A stretch of 64,000 nt of DNA, taken from positions 372,001-436,000 of the forward strand of contig NZ_AULS01000002.1 in NCBI RefSeq assembly GCF_000422405.1. Reading direction: 5' to 3'. The position numbers and the translations under genes are program-made. Positions 21,621 through 32,624 of this stretch are shown here, in pieces. The notes beneath the pieces are model-generated. The model ran no database searches, was not told the DNA's origin, and saw nothing but the letters and a program-made list of their open reading frames with translations. This stretch comes from Microbacterium luticocti DSM 19459. Lineage in GTDB: Bacteria; Actinomycetota; Actinomycetes; Actinomycetales; Microbacteriaceae. Within the stretch, counting starts at the first letter, position 1; every line of letters starts with the position of its first letter.

Positions 21621-22202
21621 TTAGCGGGCGCGCCAGCACCCTTGTAGGTGGTCGTCGACCATGCCCGCCGACTGCATGAGCGCATAGAGGGTGGTGGGGC
21701 CGACGAAGCGGAATCCACGGCGGCGCAGTTCGCGGCTCATCGCGGTGGACTCGGGGGTGACCGCGGGCACGTCGGCGAAGGCCACCGGCCGGGGACGCAC
21801 GGCGTCGGGTGCGAACGACCACAGCAGAGCGTCGAGGTCGCCGTCGGCCATGTCGGCGACCAGGCGGGCGTTGCCGATCGCCGCCTCGATCTTGGCGCGG
21901 TTGCGGATGATGCCGGCATCCGCCATCAACCGGGCGATGTCGTCGTCGCCGAACTGTGCCACGACGGCCGGGTCGAACCCGGCGAACACCTCGCGGAACC
22001 GGGGCCGCTTGCGCAGGATCGTGATCCACGACAGCCCGGCCTGAAAGCCCTCGAGGGTGAGCTTCTCGTACAGCGCACGGTCGCCGTGCAGGGGCGAGCC
22101 CCACTCCTCGTCGTGGTAGCGGCGGTACTCCGGGTCGCTGTCGGCCCATCCGCAGCGGGCGCGGCCGTCCGGCCCGGTACGCAGGTCGGTCACGTCGGTC
22201 AT
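21621..22202 (-). CDS. tag: DNA-3-methyladenine glycosylase I
   Basis: A 193-residue protein of normal Tag length. It hydrolyses the N-glycosidic bond of 3-methyladenine in alkylated DNA, starting base-excision repair. Family motifs visible are RCGWADSDPEYRRYHDEEWG near the N-terminus, GLSWITILRKRPRFREVF around 55-72, and a C-terminal DDHLQGC. The Cys and His residues of RCGW, YHDEEWG and DDHLQGC correspond to the zinc site of the family. The stop is 41 bases before the ABC operon start, so co-transcription is possible. An in-frame GTG three codons after the ATG is an alternative start. Confidence 0.95.
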   Translation of the reverse strand: MTDVTDLRTGPDGRARCGWADSDPEYRRYHDEEWGSPLHGDRALYEKLTLEGFQAGLSWITILRKRPRFREVFAGFDPAVVAQFGDDDIARLMADAGIIRNRAKIEAAIGNARLVADMADGDLDALLWSFAPDAVRPRPVAFADVPAVTPESTAMSRELRRRGFRFVGPTTLYALMQSAGMVDDHLQGCWRAR

Positions 22203-22224
22203 CCGGCGAGCATATCCGCGCGCG

Positions 22225-22361
22225 CACCGAGCGGGCGCCGCGCAGCAACGGAGCGGACCGCACCCGACTGAGCACCGCGCAGGAACGGAAAAGGGGGACC
22301 GTAGCCCGACTTAGCACCGCGCGGGAACGGAAAAGGGGGACCGTAGCCCGAACGGTCCCCC
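22225..22361. repeat. Near-identical 39-bp direct repeat with a degenerate third unit
   Basis: Two copies at 22271-22309 and 22313-22351 differ at one base and are spaced 42 bases apart. A more diverged unit lies to the left at about 22225-22266. Each full unit contains GGAACGGAAAAGGGGGACCG. The right-hand copy forms half of the terminator hairpin described separately, so the tract looks like a duplicated terminator. Confidence 0.8.
22335..22361 (-). terminator. Rho-independent terminator of the acyl-CoA oxidase gene
   Basis: GGGGGACCGT (22335-22344) and ACGGTCCCCC (22352-22361) form a perfect 10-bp stem with a 7-base loop. On the minus strand the stem is followed directly by TTTT, the classic intrinsic terminator layout. 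It lies about 80 bases beyond the stop of the minus-strand acyl-CoA oxidase gene. Confidence 0.75.
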
Positions 22362-22441
22362 TGTGAAGGCCGTGTCCCGACGACGCCTTCATATGGTTAA
22401 TGTCCGCAGCGGGCCGAAACCTCACATGCGAACGGCGTTCG

Positions 22442-24571
22442 TTATGGTTTCGTGACCTTTTTCTTCAGTGACTTCTCGCTCACCGGCGCCGCACCCGAGG
22501 CGGCCAGCTCGGCGTAGTAGGCGCGTGCCTCGTCCTGACGCTGCTGCTCGGCACCCGAGGCGATGGGGGCGCGCACGTGTTCGGGCGCGAACCCGAACGC
22601 GTCGACGAGGTCCTGCGCGTGCGGCCGCAGCCGCGCGCACAGCCGGTCGATGTACCGGGTGACCGAGGCGGCCCGCTGGCTCGACAGCCGCCCGCCGATG
22701 AGGTACCAGGCCAGGTGCTTCTCGATCAGCCACAGCCCGAACAGATCGCGCAGCCAGGTCAGCACCTGGCGGGTGCCGGCATCCTCGATCCCGGCGACGC
22801 CTTCGGCGAACGCCTCCCACTGCAACAGCTCGCCGTGGGCCCGCGCGGCCTCGATGAGCTCGGACTGGTGCTGGTTGAACAGCGCCGCGGCCTCGGCCGG
22901 CGGCAGTGAGGATGCGGGCCGCAGCGCGCTCGCGACATCCGTCACCATCTGCTCCACCCGACCGGCCAGCAACTCGTGCTGCTGCTCGGCGCGCAGCCCC
23001 AGTTCCACCGAGCGCGCGGTGGAACCGAAGTCGGCGACCGCCTGCCCGAGCCGGCGCAGCCCGGCACCGTGGAAGATGCGCTCCGCGGTCTGCCCGACGG
23101 CGTAACGGGCGAGGGCCGCAGCATCCTTGCCCGTGAACTGCTTGGCGAAATCGCTGAGCAGTCGTTTGCCGACCAGCTGCAGCAGGATGTTGTTGTCGCC
23201 CTCGAACGTGGCGTACACGTCGAGGTCGTGGTGCAGCCCGACCAGCCGGTTCTCGGCCATGAATCCGGCGCCGCCGCACGCCTCGCGGCACTCCTGGATG
23301 GTATCGAGCGCGTTCCAGGTCGACAGCGGCTTGAGCGCGGCGGCGAGGGTTTCGAGGTCTTCGCGCTCGTCGGGGGTGTCGCGTTCGCCGCCGAACACGC
23401 CGTCGAACCGGCGCAGCAGCTGGTCGTGCGCGAACGCCTGCGCGTAGGTCTGCGCCAGCCGCGGCAGCAGTCGGCGCTGGTGCCGGCCGTAGTCGAGCAG
23501 CACGACCTCCTCGGTGCCGACGCCGGAGTCGAACTGGCGGCGCTGGTTCGCGTAGGTGATCGCGATGTACTCGGCGAGCGCGGCGCCGGTCGTGGCGGCG
23601 CCGTCCAGCGACACCCGGCCCTGCACGAGCGCGCCGAGCATGGTGAAGAACCGCCGGCCGGGGCTGGGGATCGGGCTGGAGTAGGCGCCGGTGGCGTCGA
23701 CGTCGCCGTAGCGGTTGAGCAGGTTCTCGCGTGGGATGCGCACGTGATCGAACGAGATGCGGCCGTTGTCGATGCCGTTCAGGCCGCCCTTGACACCATC
23801 GTCCTCGGTGGTGATGCCGGGCAGGTCGTGGCCGTCGTCGCTCCGGATCGGCACGAAGAAGCAGTGCACGCCGTAGTTGACGCCGCCGGTGATCAGCTGC
23901 GCGAACACGGTCGCGGCGCGGCCGTGCAGCGCCGCGTTGCCGAGGAACTCCTTGGTCGCGGCGCGGAACGGGGTGTGGATGACGAACTCATCGGTATCGG
24001 GGTCGTAGGTCGCCGTCGTGCCGATCGCTGCGACATCCGACCCGTGGCCCATCTCGGTCATCGCGAACGCGCCGGGCAGCGCCAGGGTGCGCACGTCGGC
24101 GAGCCAGGCGTCGTGGTGCTTCTTGGTGCCCAGCTGCTGGATGGCCGAGCCGAACAGCCCCCACTGCACGCCGGCCTTGATCTGCATGCTGGGGTCGGCG
24201 AGCACGAGCTCTTCGAACGCGGCGAGGTTGCCGCCGTTGTCGTTCTGGCCACCGTATTCGACGGGGTACGCGCGGCCGCTGGCGCCGGCATCCACGAACC
24301 GGCGCAGCTGCCCCAGCACCCGCTCGCGGTGCTCCGGGACGGGCTGCCCCGGGACCTGCCAGAAGGCCTCGTCGGTGATCATCTCGCGCGACTGCCGCCG
24401 CGCCTGCGCCCAGGTGCCCAGCAGCAGCTCGGTGACCGCGGCGACGTCGATGCGCGGCTCGGACGCGTCGGCGCGGCGCGCCTCGTCGGCGCTGCGCGGC
24501 GCGGTGGGGGCGCCCCCGGCCGGGGTGCGCTTGTGCAGGGCGGGCCTTTTCGTGCGGACGACGTCGACCAT
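22442..24571 (-). CDS. Acyl-CoA oxidase/dehydrogenase (ACOX type)
   Basis: A 709-residue flavoprotein, well above the ~380 residues of ordinary acyl-CoA dehydrogenases and matching the peroxisomal ACOX-like subfamily. It carries out alpha-beta desaturation of acyl-CoA in fatty-acid beta-oxidation. Visible features are the FAMTEMGHGSDV flavin/substrate motif near residue 170, FDHVRIPRENLLNRYGDV near 275, and CREACGGAGFMAENRL near 425, the family's C-terminal FAD region. A helical C-terminal domain continues to VSEKSLKKKVTKP. It stands alone, with its own terminator downstream. Confidence 0.9.
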   Translation of the reverse strand: MVDVVRTKRPALHKRTPAGGAPTAPRSADEARRADASEPRIDVAAVTELLLGTWAQARRQSREMITDEAFWQVPGQPVPEHRERVLGQLRRFVDAGASGRAYPVEYGGQNDNGGNLAAFEELVLADPSMQIKAGVQWGLFGSAIQQLGTKKHHDAWLADVRTLALPGAFAMTEMGHGSDVAAIGTTATYDPDTDEFVIHTPFRAATKEFLGNAALHGRAATVFAQLITGGVNYGVHCFFVPIRSDDGHDLPGITTEDDGVKGGLNGIDNGRISFDHVRIPRENLLNRYGDVDATGAYSSPIPSPGRRFFTMLGALVQGRVSLDGAATTGAALAEYIAITYANQRRQFDSGVGTEEVVLLDYGRHQRRLLPRLAQTYAQAFAHDQLLRRFDGVFGGERDTPDEREDLETLAAALKPLSTWNALDTIQECREACGGAGFMAENRLVGLHHDLDVYATFEGDNNILLQLVGKRLLSDFAKQFTGKDAAALARYAVGQTAERIFHGAGLRRLGQAVADFGSTARSVELGLRAEQQHELLAGRVEQMVTDVASALRPASSLPPAEAAALFNQHQSELIEAARAHGELLQWEAFAEGVAGIEDAGTRQVLTWLRDLFGLWLIEKHLAWYLIGGRLSSQRAASVTRYIDRLCARLRPHAQDLVDAFGFAPEHVRAPIASGAEQQRQDEARAYYAELAASGAAPVSEKSLKKKVTKP

Positions 24572-24640
24572 CGAGGATCACCTTTCCTGGGGAACACCCT
24601 CACGGTAGGTCTCCCACAACGCACCTTCAAACAGGTTGAT

Positions 24641-24690
24641 GGATGCCACAACCTCGGCCGCTCCCGTGCCGCGCCCGGGTTGTGGCATCC
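24641..24690. repeat. 13-bp perfect inverted repeat upstream of the acyl-CoA oxidase gene
   Basis: GGATGCCACAACC at 24641-24653 is matched exactly by GGTTGTGGCATCC at 24678-24690, with a 24-base spacer. It lies about 70 bases upstream of the acyl-CoA oxidase start and could be an operator for a dimeric (for example TetR/FadR-like) repressor, or an RNA hairpin. No regulator gene is adjacent. Confidence 0.6.
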
Positions 24691-24756
24691 GCACACTCGC
24701 GCGTCAGCGCGGGCCGGTGCGCGGCGCACAGAACCGATTGGGGGGCCACGCGCTGA

Positions 24757-24918
24757 TCGATCCGAGGGTTGCTCGTCGCGCATCCGGGCCAGGACAACCC
24801 CGGCTCGAACGCGCTGTGCCGCGGTGCGGGCTTCACGCACACCGGCACGAGCACGATGCCGTGGCGCGGCGGCGAGGTCGTCTACAACGTGTGGGAGCTC
24901 TCACTCTCGGCGTCGTGA
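24757..24918 (+). pseudogene. C-terminal remnant of a GNAT acetyltransferase
   Basis: The frame ending at the TGA at 24916-24918 reads VAHPGQDNPGSNALCRGAGF, then a short strand and EVVYNVWELSLSAS. This closely resembles the acetyl-CoA-binding end of GNAT enzymes (NPASNALCRRLGF ... YNVWEL). An in-frame stop at 24754 and the absence of any upstream GNAT core show that only the last ~50 codons remain. The stretch 24572-25060 holds no intact gene. Confidence 0.6.
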
Positions 24919-25060
24919 TGTCGCAGGCTGCGGCATCCACCCGCGCCCGGGTCATCGGCCAGCGATGGATCCTTCCCGCGACAAGGACGGCGTGAACGAG
25001 ACAAATCGGACTAATATGAGTACAAACAGACTTATTCATACCGAAGAGACCTAATCGATC

Positions 25061-25330
25061 ATGTCAGCCCAGAACGTTACGCCAGAGGTTCCGATGAGCG
25101 TCTTCAAGGCGAACCCGTCTGCGTTCGCTGAGACCGGCGCCATCGTGACCGTGCATAACAGGCCGCGCCTGCGCGTTGTGCCGTTGCCGGACGACGAGCC
25201 CGAGCAACTGGCGGCGATCAAGACGCGATTGCGCCTGCTGAGCGCGTTGCTCCCGGCTGAGGTCGTCGAAGAAGAACGACGCGCCCTCGCCGCTGATCGC
25301 GACGCCGACCGGCTGGACGACGCACGGTGA
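25061..25330 (+). CDS. Phd/YefM-type antitoxin
   Basis: An 89-residue protein. The N-terminal half (VPMSVFKANPSAFAETGAIVTVHNRPRLRVVPL) has the Phd/YefM DNA-binding and dimerisation pattern; the C-terminal half is charged and helical, as expected for the toxin-wrapping tail. It is expected to neutralise the PIN toxin encoded next and to repress the operon. GTG of the toxin overlaps its TGA. The upstream DNA (24990-25045) is unusually AT-rich for the window and includes TAATAT at 25012-25017, a plausible -10 element. An internal ATG at 25094 is a less likely start. Confidence 0.85.
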   Translation: MSAQNVTPEVPMSVFKANPSAFAETGAIVTVHNRPRLRVVPLPDDEPEQLAAIKTRLRLLSALLPAEVVEEERRALAADRDADRLDDAR

Positions 25331-25713
25331 GAGCCATGATCGACACCAGCGTGCTGATCGGCGTGCTGCCCGACCAGATCGTGGATGCGATCGAGGACCA
25401 CGGCGCCTCCCATATCGTGCGCGGCGAGTTGCTTCGGGGCGCAGAGCGCTTCGCCGCGCAGCCGAACGGGCGCGAACTGGCGCGCGTGCGGGCCCAGCTG
25501 GTCTCCGCCCTCGATGAGTTGCGCGCGTTCTGGCGACCATTCGACGGCGCGGCCTCCACTGCCTACGCGTCGCTGACAGCGATGCCGCCGAGCGCGGCGC
25601 GGTCCAAGGACGCGCTCATCGCGGCGCACGCGGTCAGCCTCGGTGTGCCCGTGATCACCGCCGACCGCGGCTTCACCCGATTCACGGGCCTCGAGATCAT
25701 CTTCACGGAGTGA
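25327..25713 (+). CDS. vapC: PIN-domain toxin (VapC-like ribonuclease)
   Basis: A 128-residue PIN protein. The acidic metal-binding residues are present: Asp in MIDTSVLIG, Glu in RGELLRG, Asp in SKDALIAAHA and Asp in TADRGF. The family cleaves RNA in a Mg-dependent way and arrests growth when free of antitoxin. The start taken is the GTG at 25327, which overlaps the antitoxin stop as GTGA; an ATG three codons later (MIDTS) is equally plausible. The pair is transcribed toward the folate gene fhs and is flanked by a GNAT remnant, consistent with a mobile accessory locus. Confidence 0.9.
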   Translation: MRAMIDTSVLIGVLPDQIVDAIEDHGASHIVRGELLRGAERFAAQPNGRELARVRAQLVSALDELRAFWRPFDGAASTAYASLTAMPPSAARSKDALIAAHAVSLGVPVITADRGFTRFTGLEIIFTE

Positions 25714-25791
25714 CCAACCCAGCCGCGCGCAGCCCGCCCGGCCCACCCCGGCCTCACCACCCTCAGGTACAGTGCAGGATGCCCCCGCCCC

Positions 25792-27474
25792 TCAGAACAG
25801 CCCGGTGATCTTCCCGTCGGCGTCGACGTCGATGGATGCCGCGGCCGGCCGTGCCGGCAGCCCGGGCATCGTCATGATGCTGCCGCAGATCATGACGATG
25901 AACCGCGCCCCCGCAGCCAGGCGCACTTCGCGCACGTTGACGGTGTGCCCCTCGGGCGCGCCCAGTGCCGATGGATCGGTCGAGAACGAATACTGCGTCT
26001 TGGCGACGCACACCGGCAGGCCGCCGTAGCCGTCGTCCTGCAGCCGCTGGATCTGCGCACGCACGGCCGAGTCGGCGGTGATTCCCTCGGCCCCGTACAC
26101 CCGGGTGGCGATCGCGGTCATCTTGTCCCACAGCGTCGCCTCGGACGGGTAGGTGTAGGCCGGTTCGGCGGGTTCGGGATGCCTCGTACACTCTGCGACC
26201 ACCTTGCGGGCGAGGTCTTCGGCACCGGCCCCACCGTCGGTGAAATGCGTCGCCACCGAGGCGGTGACGCCCATCCGCTCGCACGCGTCGAGCAGCGCGG
26301 CGACCTCGGCCTCGCCGTCCTCGGCACGGTGGTTGATCGCGACCACGGCGGGCAGGCCCAGCACGTCGCGGACGATGTGCAGGTGCCGTTCGAGGTTCAC
26401 CAGACCCCGCTGCAGGGCCGGCACATCCTCGCGCGGCAGGTCCGCGACATCCACCCCGCCCTGGTATTTCAGCGAACGCACCGTGGCGACCACGACGGCC
26501 AGAGACGGGCGCAGCCCGGTGGCGCGGCACAGGATGTCGACGAACTTCTCGCCGCCGAGGTCGGCGCCGAAGCCGGCTTCGGTGACGACGTAGTCGGCCA
26601 GGCGCAGCGCCGACCCGGTGGCGAGGTACGAGTTGCAGCCGTGCGCGATGTTGGCGAACGGTCCGCCGTGCACGAACGCCGGGGTGTGCTCGATGGTCTG
26701 CACCAGGTTCGGTGCCAGCGCGTCGCGCAGCAGCGCGGTCATCGCGCCGTGCGCGTTCAGGTCGCGGGCGCGCACCGGGCGCCGGTCGCGGGTGTAGGCG
26801 ACGACGATCTCGCCGAGGCGCTGTTTGAGGTCGGCCAGGCTGGTGGCCAGGCAGAAGATCGCCATCACCTCGCTGGCCACGACGATGTCGAACCCCGACT
26901 CGCGCGGGTAGCCGTTGCCGGTGCCGCCGAGGCCGATCACGGTGTCGCGCAGCGCCCGGTCGTTGACGTCGAGCGCGCGCCGCCAGCTGACCCGGCGCAC
27001 GTCGATGCCGAGTTCGTTGCCGTGATGGATGTGGTTGTCCACGAGCGCGGCGAGTAGGTTGGCCGCCGCGGCGATGGCGGCGAAGTCGCCGGTGAAGTGC
27101 AGGTTGATGTCTTCCATCGGTACGACCTGCGCGTAGCCGCCGCCGCACGCCCCGCCCTTCATGCCGAACACCGGGCCCTGTGCCGGCTCGCGCAGGCAGA
27201 TCATGGCCTTCTCGCCGATGCGGTTCAGGGCATCGCCGAGGCCGACGACGGTGGTGCTCTTGCCCTCGCCGGCCGGTGTCGGCGACGTGCCGGTCATCAG
27301 GATCAGCCGGCCCTGCGGCCGGTCGCCGATCTCGTGCAGGTAGGGCAGGGCGATCTTCGCCTTGGTGGTGCCGTAGGGGATGACCGCGTCGGCTGGGATG
27401 CCCAACGTCGCGGCGATCTCGGTGATGGGCCGCAGCTGCGCGGCCTGTGCGATCTCGATGTTGCTCAGGCCCAT
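25792..27474 (-). CDS. fhs: Formate-tetrahydrofolate ligase
   Basis: A 560-residue enzyme, the standard length. It makes 10-formyl-tetrahydrofolate from formate, ATP and tetrahydrofolate, supplying one-carbon units. The P-loop-like [10 protein letters not shown] lies near residue 67, followed by [20 protein letters not shown] and [20 protein letters not shown], all strongly conserved. The protein ends ADGKITGLF, as is typical. It is a single-gene unit convergent with the VapC pair and divergent from the OmpA lipoprotein gene. No frameshift or missing block is visible. Confidence 0.97.
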   Translation of the reverse strand: MGLSNIEIAQAAQLRPITEIAATLGIPADAVIPYGTTKAKIALPYLHEIGDRPQGRLILMTGTSPTPAGEGKSTTVVGLGDALNRIGEKAMICLREPAQGPVFGMKGGACGGGYAQVVPMEDINLHFTGDFAAIAAAANLLAALVDNHIHHGNELGIDVRRVSWRRALDVNDRALRDTVIGLGGTGNGYPRESGFDIVVASEVMAIFCLATSLADLKQRLGEIVVAYTRDRRPVRARDLNAHGAMTALLRDALAPNLVQTIEHTPAFVHGGPFANIAHGCNSYLATGSALRLADYVVTEAGFGADLGGEKFVDILCRATGLRPSLAVVVATVRSLKYQGGVDVADLPREDVPALQRGLVNLERHLHIVRDVLGLPAVVAINHRAEDGEAEVAALLDACERMGVTASVATHFTDGGAGAEDLARKVVAECTRHPEPAEPAYTYPSEATLWDKMTAIATRVYGAEGITADSAVRAQIQRLQDDGYGGLPVCVAKTQYSFSTDPSALGAPEGHTVNVREVRLAAGARFIVMICGSIMTMPGLPARPAAASIDVDADGKITGLF

Positions 27475-27733
27475 GGGTGGAACCTCCGGCTCCGTCGGCG
27501 TCTCGTGGACGGTCTGGCCTCAGCCTACGGAGCCTCGCGCGCCGGCGACAGCATCCGGCTCAGAACAGGTCGCGATACCCCATCGTCGAGTTCCCGATTT
27601 CCGCCGCGGTTCAGGCTGACCCGCCCGGCGGTGTGCCGGACCGTACCGGTATCGGTGCGACTCCGGTCCCGATCGAGCGCGACGGCGCGTCCGTACACTG
27701 AGAGGGATCTGCACCGACGGAAGCGAGCCACCC

Positions 27734-29335
27734 ATGCGACGCGGCATCCTCGTCTGCATCACCGCCGCCATCCTGCTGCTGACCGGATGCACCGCATCGC
27801 CCGACCCCGATCGTTCAGAGACGGCGCCGTCGCCGACAGCGTCCGTCGACGCCGAAACCATCGTCGGGCACATGCCGTTCACCGTCGGACCGGCGACGCT
27901 CACGGCCGCCGTGCACCCGATCGCGCGGACGGCCGACGGGCTGGTGCTCACCCTCGACATCTCCTCGGATGACGCTGTCGCGGACTACCAACTCACCGCC
28001 GCGTGGTCGTCGAGTTCGCAGGCGAAGCTGCCGACCCTCGCCGGACTGCGCGTGCTCGATCTCGCCCACGATCGCGTCGTCTCACCCGCGGTCACCGCGC
28101 ACGACGAGTCCGTCTTCGTCCTGGGCGACCGGCCCGGTGCCGCCACCGCCGCGACGCCCGGCACACAGGCGCCCGGCACGGCGACACCGTCTGCGGCGCA
28201 CGCCGTGCGACGCATGCAGGTGCTGTACGGCGACCCGGGCGCCGACACGCTGCAGCTGTTCATCCCGCAGGGCGGCGTCGTCACCGGCATCCCGGTGATC
28301 CACGCGCCGCCGCCGGCGGCGCCCGTCGACGGCGATGACGGATCGGTCATCAACGACGGTGCACAGTCATCGTTGAGCGGCGCCCAGTCGGCCCCCGTGT
28401 CTGGGATCACCTCGTTCGCACTCGATCTGGCGACCCAGACGCGCCAGGAGCAGAACGCCGAGAAGGTGCGCATCACCCTGGGTTCGGATGTGCTGTTCGC
28501 CACCGACTCGGCCACACTCACCGCGAAGGCGAAGGGCGTCATCGCCGACGCCGCCGCAGAGTTGAAGAACCGCGAGCCGGGCACGGTGAGCGTCGTCGGT
28601 CACACCGACAGCGTCGATACGGACGCCTACAACCTCGCCCTGTCGAAGAAGCGTGCGCAGGCCGTCGCCGACGCGCTGACGCAGCTCATCGACACCGACG
28701 CGTACCCACTGCGGGTGTCGGGCCGCGGCGAAACCGAGCCTGTGGCCTCCAACGACACGGCGGCCGGCCGCGCCGCGAACCGACGCGTCGAACTGTCGCT
28801 CGACACCGCGCCGGTGAAGACGACGACGAGGGATGCCGCAGCCGTACCTCCCCTCGACGGGCCGCGCGCCACCGGACCCGACGGCGTGGACATCGACATC
28901 GTCCGGCCCTACCACGTCTCCGCGCCGCGCGCCCGCATCGTCGACGGACACCCGATCGTGACGATCGTGCTCACCGCGACCGATGATGCCGTCGACAGCG
29001 CCTTCGGCCCCGCGATCTTCGAGGGCTCCTTCATCGGGCCCCCCGGTCTCGACCGGCTGCGTTCGATGGCCGGTATCGCCGTGATGAACGGATCGGTCGC
29101 AACGATCGCCGGACTGCATGAACCGTCGGGCGCCGTGGCGGGAACGCTCCTGCCCCTCACCGACCTGTCCACCTTCCAGCGGCTGGACGGCGGCGACACC
29201 CGCACGTCCGACATCGTGTTCCCGCCGATGAGCGTGGGCAAGACGATCACGATCCAGCTGGTGGACAGCTTCGAGGGCGACGCGAAGACCGCTTTTCAGC
29301 TCACTGACATTCCGGTCACGCACGACGACCGCTGA
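27734..29335 (+). CDS. OmpA-domain lipoprotein
   Basis: A 533-residue protein. The N-terminus MRRGILVCITAAILLLTGC is a lipoprotein signal with lipobox LTGC, so the mature protein is predicted to be membrane-anchored at Cys19. Residues about 245-360 are an OmpA-like peptidoglycan-binding domain (VLFATDSATLTAKAK, VVGHTDSVDTDAYN, LSKKRAQAV, NRRVELSL) with the diaminopimelate-contacting Asp and Arg. Domains of unknown function flank it on both sides. It probably ties the membrane to peptidoglycan or senses the wall. It stands alone, with TACACT at 27692-27697 as a possible -10 element. Confidence 0.9.
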   Translation: MRRGILVCITAAILLLTGCTASPDPDRSETAPSPTASVDAETIVGHMPFTVGPATLTAAVHPIARTADGLVLTLDISSDDAVADYQLTAAWSSSSQAKLPTLAGLRVLDLAHDRVVSPAVTAHDESVFVLGDRPGAATAATPGTQAPGTATPSAAHAVRRMQVLYGDPGADTLQLFIPQGGVVTGIPVIHAPPPAAPVDGDDGSVINDGAQSSLSGAQSAPVSGITSFALDLATQTRQEQNAEKVRITLGSDVLFATDSATLTAKAKGVIADAAAELKNREPGTVSVVGHTDSVDTDAYNLALSKKRAQAVADALTQLIDTDAYPLRVSGRGETEPVASNDTAAGRAANRRVELSLDTAPVKTTTRDAAAVPPLDGPRATGPDGVDIDIVRPYHVSAPRARIVDGHPIVTIVLTATDDAVDSAFGPAIFEGSFIGPPGLDRLRSMAGIAVMNGSVATIAGLHEPSGAVAGTLLPLTDLSTFQRLDGGDTRTSDIVFPPMSVGKTITIQLVDSFEGDAKTAFQLTDIPVTHDDR

Positions 29336-29380
29336 CCGGGAGCCCGTGCGGCCGCGTCGGGCGTGGGACTGTGCCGCAGC

Positions 29381-31474
<2,094 letters not shown>

Positions 31475-31532
31475 CCCTTCAACGTAGCCGGGACCGGCGA
31501 CACCGACGTCGACACCGACTGACGCGCGGGCG

Positions 31533-31847
31533 TCAGAGCGCGAGAACCAGGCGCAATGCGGCGTCGACGGCGCGCAGCTCGTCGAAGCTCAGGTGCCCGA
31601 CCCGGTCGCCGAGCCGACTCGGGTCGATGCTCGAGGTCTGCTCCACGAGAACGCGTGTCGGGGTTCCGTGGAGCTCGACCGCCGGCCGGAAGCTCGCGGG
31701 GCGTGCCGACGTCGACGTGGGCGCGACCATCCATGTCGACAGCACATCAAGGTCGTCGGACTGTACGACGACGGCATATCGGGGGCCGCGCTGCTCGTGG
31801 CCCCGTGTTCCGCGTGGTGCCCGCAGCTGGTAGACGTCACCACGCAC
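31533..31847 (-). CDS. MazF/PemK-family toxin
   Basis: A 104-residue protein. The start RGDVYQLRAPRGTRGHEQRG, then PRYAVVVQSD and TSIDPSRLGDRVGHLS, matches the MazF/PemK endoribonuclease fold; family members cut mRNA at short motifs. I take GTG at 31847 because it gives the canonical (M)RGDVY start and overlaps the antitoxin by 11 bases; the longer open frame upstream is out of frame with the antitoxin. Transcription is leftward, in the order antitoxin then toxin. Confidence 0.88.
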   Translation of the reverse strand: MRGDVYQLRAPRGTRGHEQRGPRYAVVVQSDDLDVLSTWMVAPTSTSARPASFRPAVELHGTPTRVLVEQTSSIDPSRLGDRVGHLSFDELRAVDAALRLVLAL

Positions 31848-32070
31848 GCAGTGTCTCCATGTCACGCAGCACTTGGGCGACCTCGGCGCGGTCGTCTGGG
31901 TCGGCGGCCAGCGCATCCGCCTCGGCGCGGAGCCTCGTCTTCGCGTGCCGGCCGGCGGCCTCGATGAGGGCATTGCGCACGGCTGTCGACGTGGGTGTGC
32001 CGTCAGCGGTGAGCTCATCGAGTGCGCGGCGCGCGTCTTCGTCGGGGCGGAAGGTGATCGTGGCTGCCAT
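31837..32070 (-). CDS. Ribbon-helix-helix antitoxin partner of the MazF toxin
   Basis: A 77-residue protein starting MAATITFRPDEDARRALDEL, a typical ribbon-helix-helix N-terminus, with TPTSTAVRNALIEAAGRH as the helix pair. It should bind DNA as a dimer and neutralise the overlapping MazF-like toxin with its C-terminal tail. The start at 32070 is preferred over upstream codons because it gives the standard RHH beginning. The upstream DNA (32071-32101) has short mirrored sequences and TACATT on the minus strand, possibly promoter plus operator. Confidence 0.85.
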   Translation of the reverse strand: MAATITFRPDEDARRALDELTADGTPTSTAVRNALIEAAGRHAKTRLRAEADALAADPDDRAEVAQVLRDMETLRAW

Positions 32071-32173
32071 GTCTTCAGTGTGACACAGAATGTAAGACAC
32101 TGCGCGTGGATCACACCGTCGGGGTTCGAGTGCCGGCGACACCGACGTCGGAGCCCCCCTCTACACTCGCGGC

Positions 32174-32578
32174 ATGCCCATCTTCGATCACCTCGGAATC
32201 ACCGTCGACGACCTCGAGCGCGCCCGCACGCAGTTCGATCCGATCATGACGGCGTTCGGCTACGCCCGCAGCGACTACGACCGCGGCACCTCGTGGACGC
32301 GCGACGGCGAGACCGAGCTGTTGCTGTACCGCGCGCGTGAAGAAGGCACCGGACCGCACGTGCACGGCCGGGTCGGCTGGCAGCATCTCGCGTTCGATGT
32401 CAGCTCGCGTGACGAGGTCGACCGCCTGCACAAGATCGCGACCGACGCGGGCTGGGCCGTGGTGCGCGAGCCCAAGGAGTATCCGCGCTTCACCGAGCGC
32501 TATTACGCGTCGTTCGTCGAGGACGACAACGGCATCCGCATCGAGTTCATGTTCAACCCGCCGCGCTCAAAGGAGTGA
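32174..32578 (+). CDS. VOC-superfamily (glyoxalase-like) protein
   Basis: A 134-residue single-domain VOC protein. It starts MPIFDHLGITVDDLERA and has HLAFDVSSRDEVDRL in the middle and GIRIEFMF at the end; the two His and the Glu are candidate metal ligands at the usual places. The fold occurs in glyoxalases, dioxygenases and antibiotic-binding proteins, and nothing here narrows the substrate. It is transcribed alone and divergently from the MazF pair. Confidence 0.88.
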   Translation: MPIFDHLGITVDDLERARTQFDPIMTAFGYARSDYDRGTSWTRDGETELLLYRAREEGTGPHVHGRVGWQHLAFDVSSRDEVDRLHKIATDAGWAVVREPKEYPRFTERYYASFVEDDNGIRIEFMFNPPRSKE

Positions 32579-32584
32579 CCGGCG

Positions 32585-32624
32585 CGCCGCTCGCCTGGTC
32601 GGCCGATCAGACCAGCGACCGGCG
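32585..32624. terminator. Imperfect hairpin between convergent genes
   Basis: A left arm at 32585-32600 and a right arm at 32610-32624 pair with one mismatch and one bulge; the innermost CTGGTC/GACCAG is perfect. It lies 7 bases after the VOC stop and overlaps the end of the opposite small gene, so it could terminate both. There is no T-run. Confidence 0.4.
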
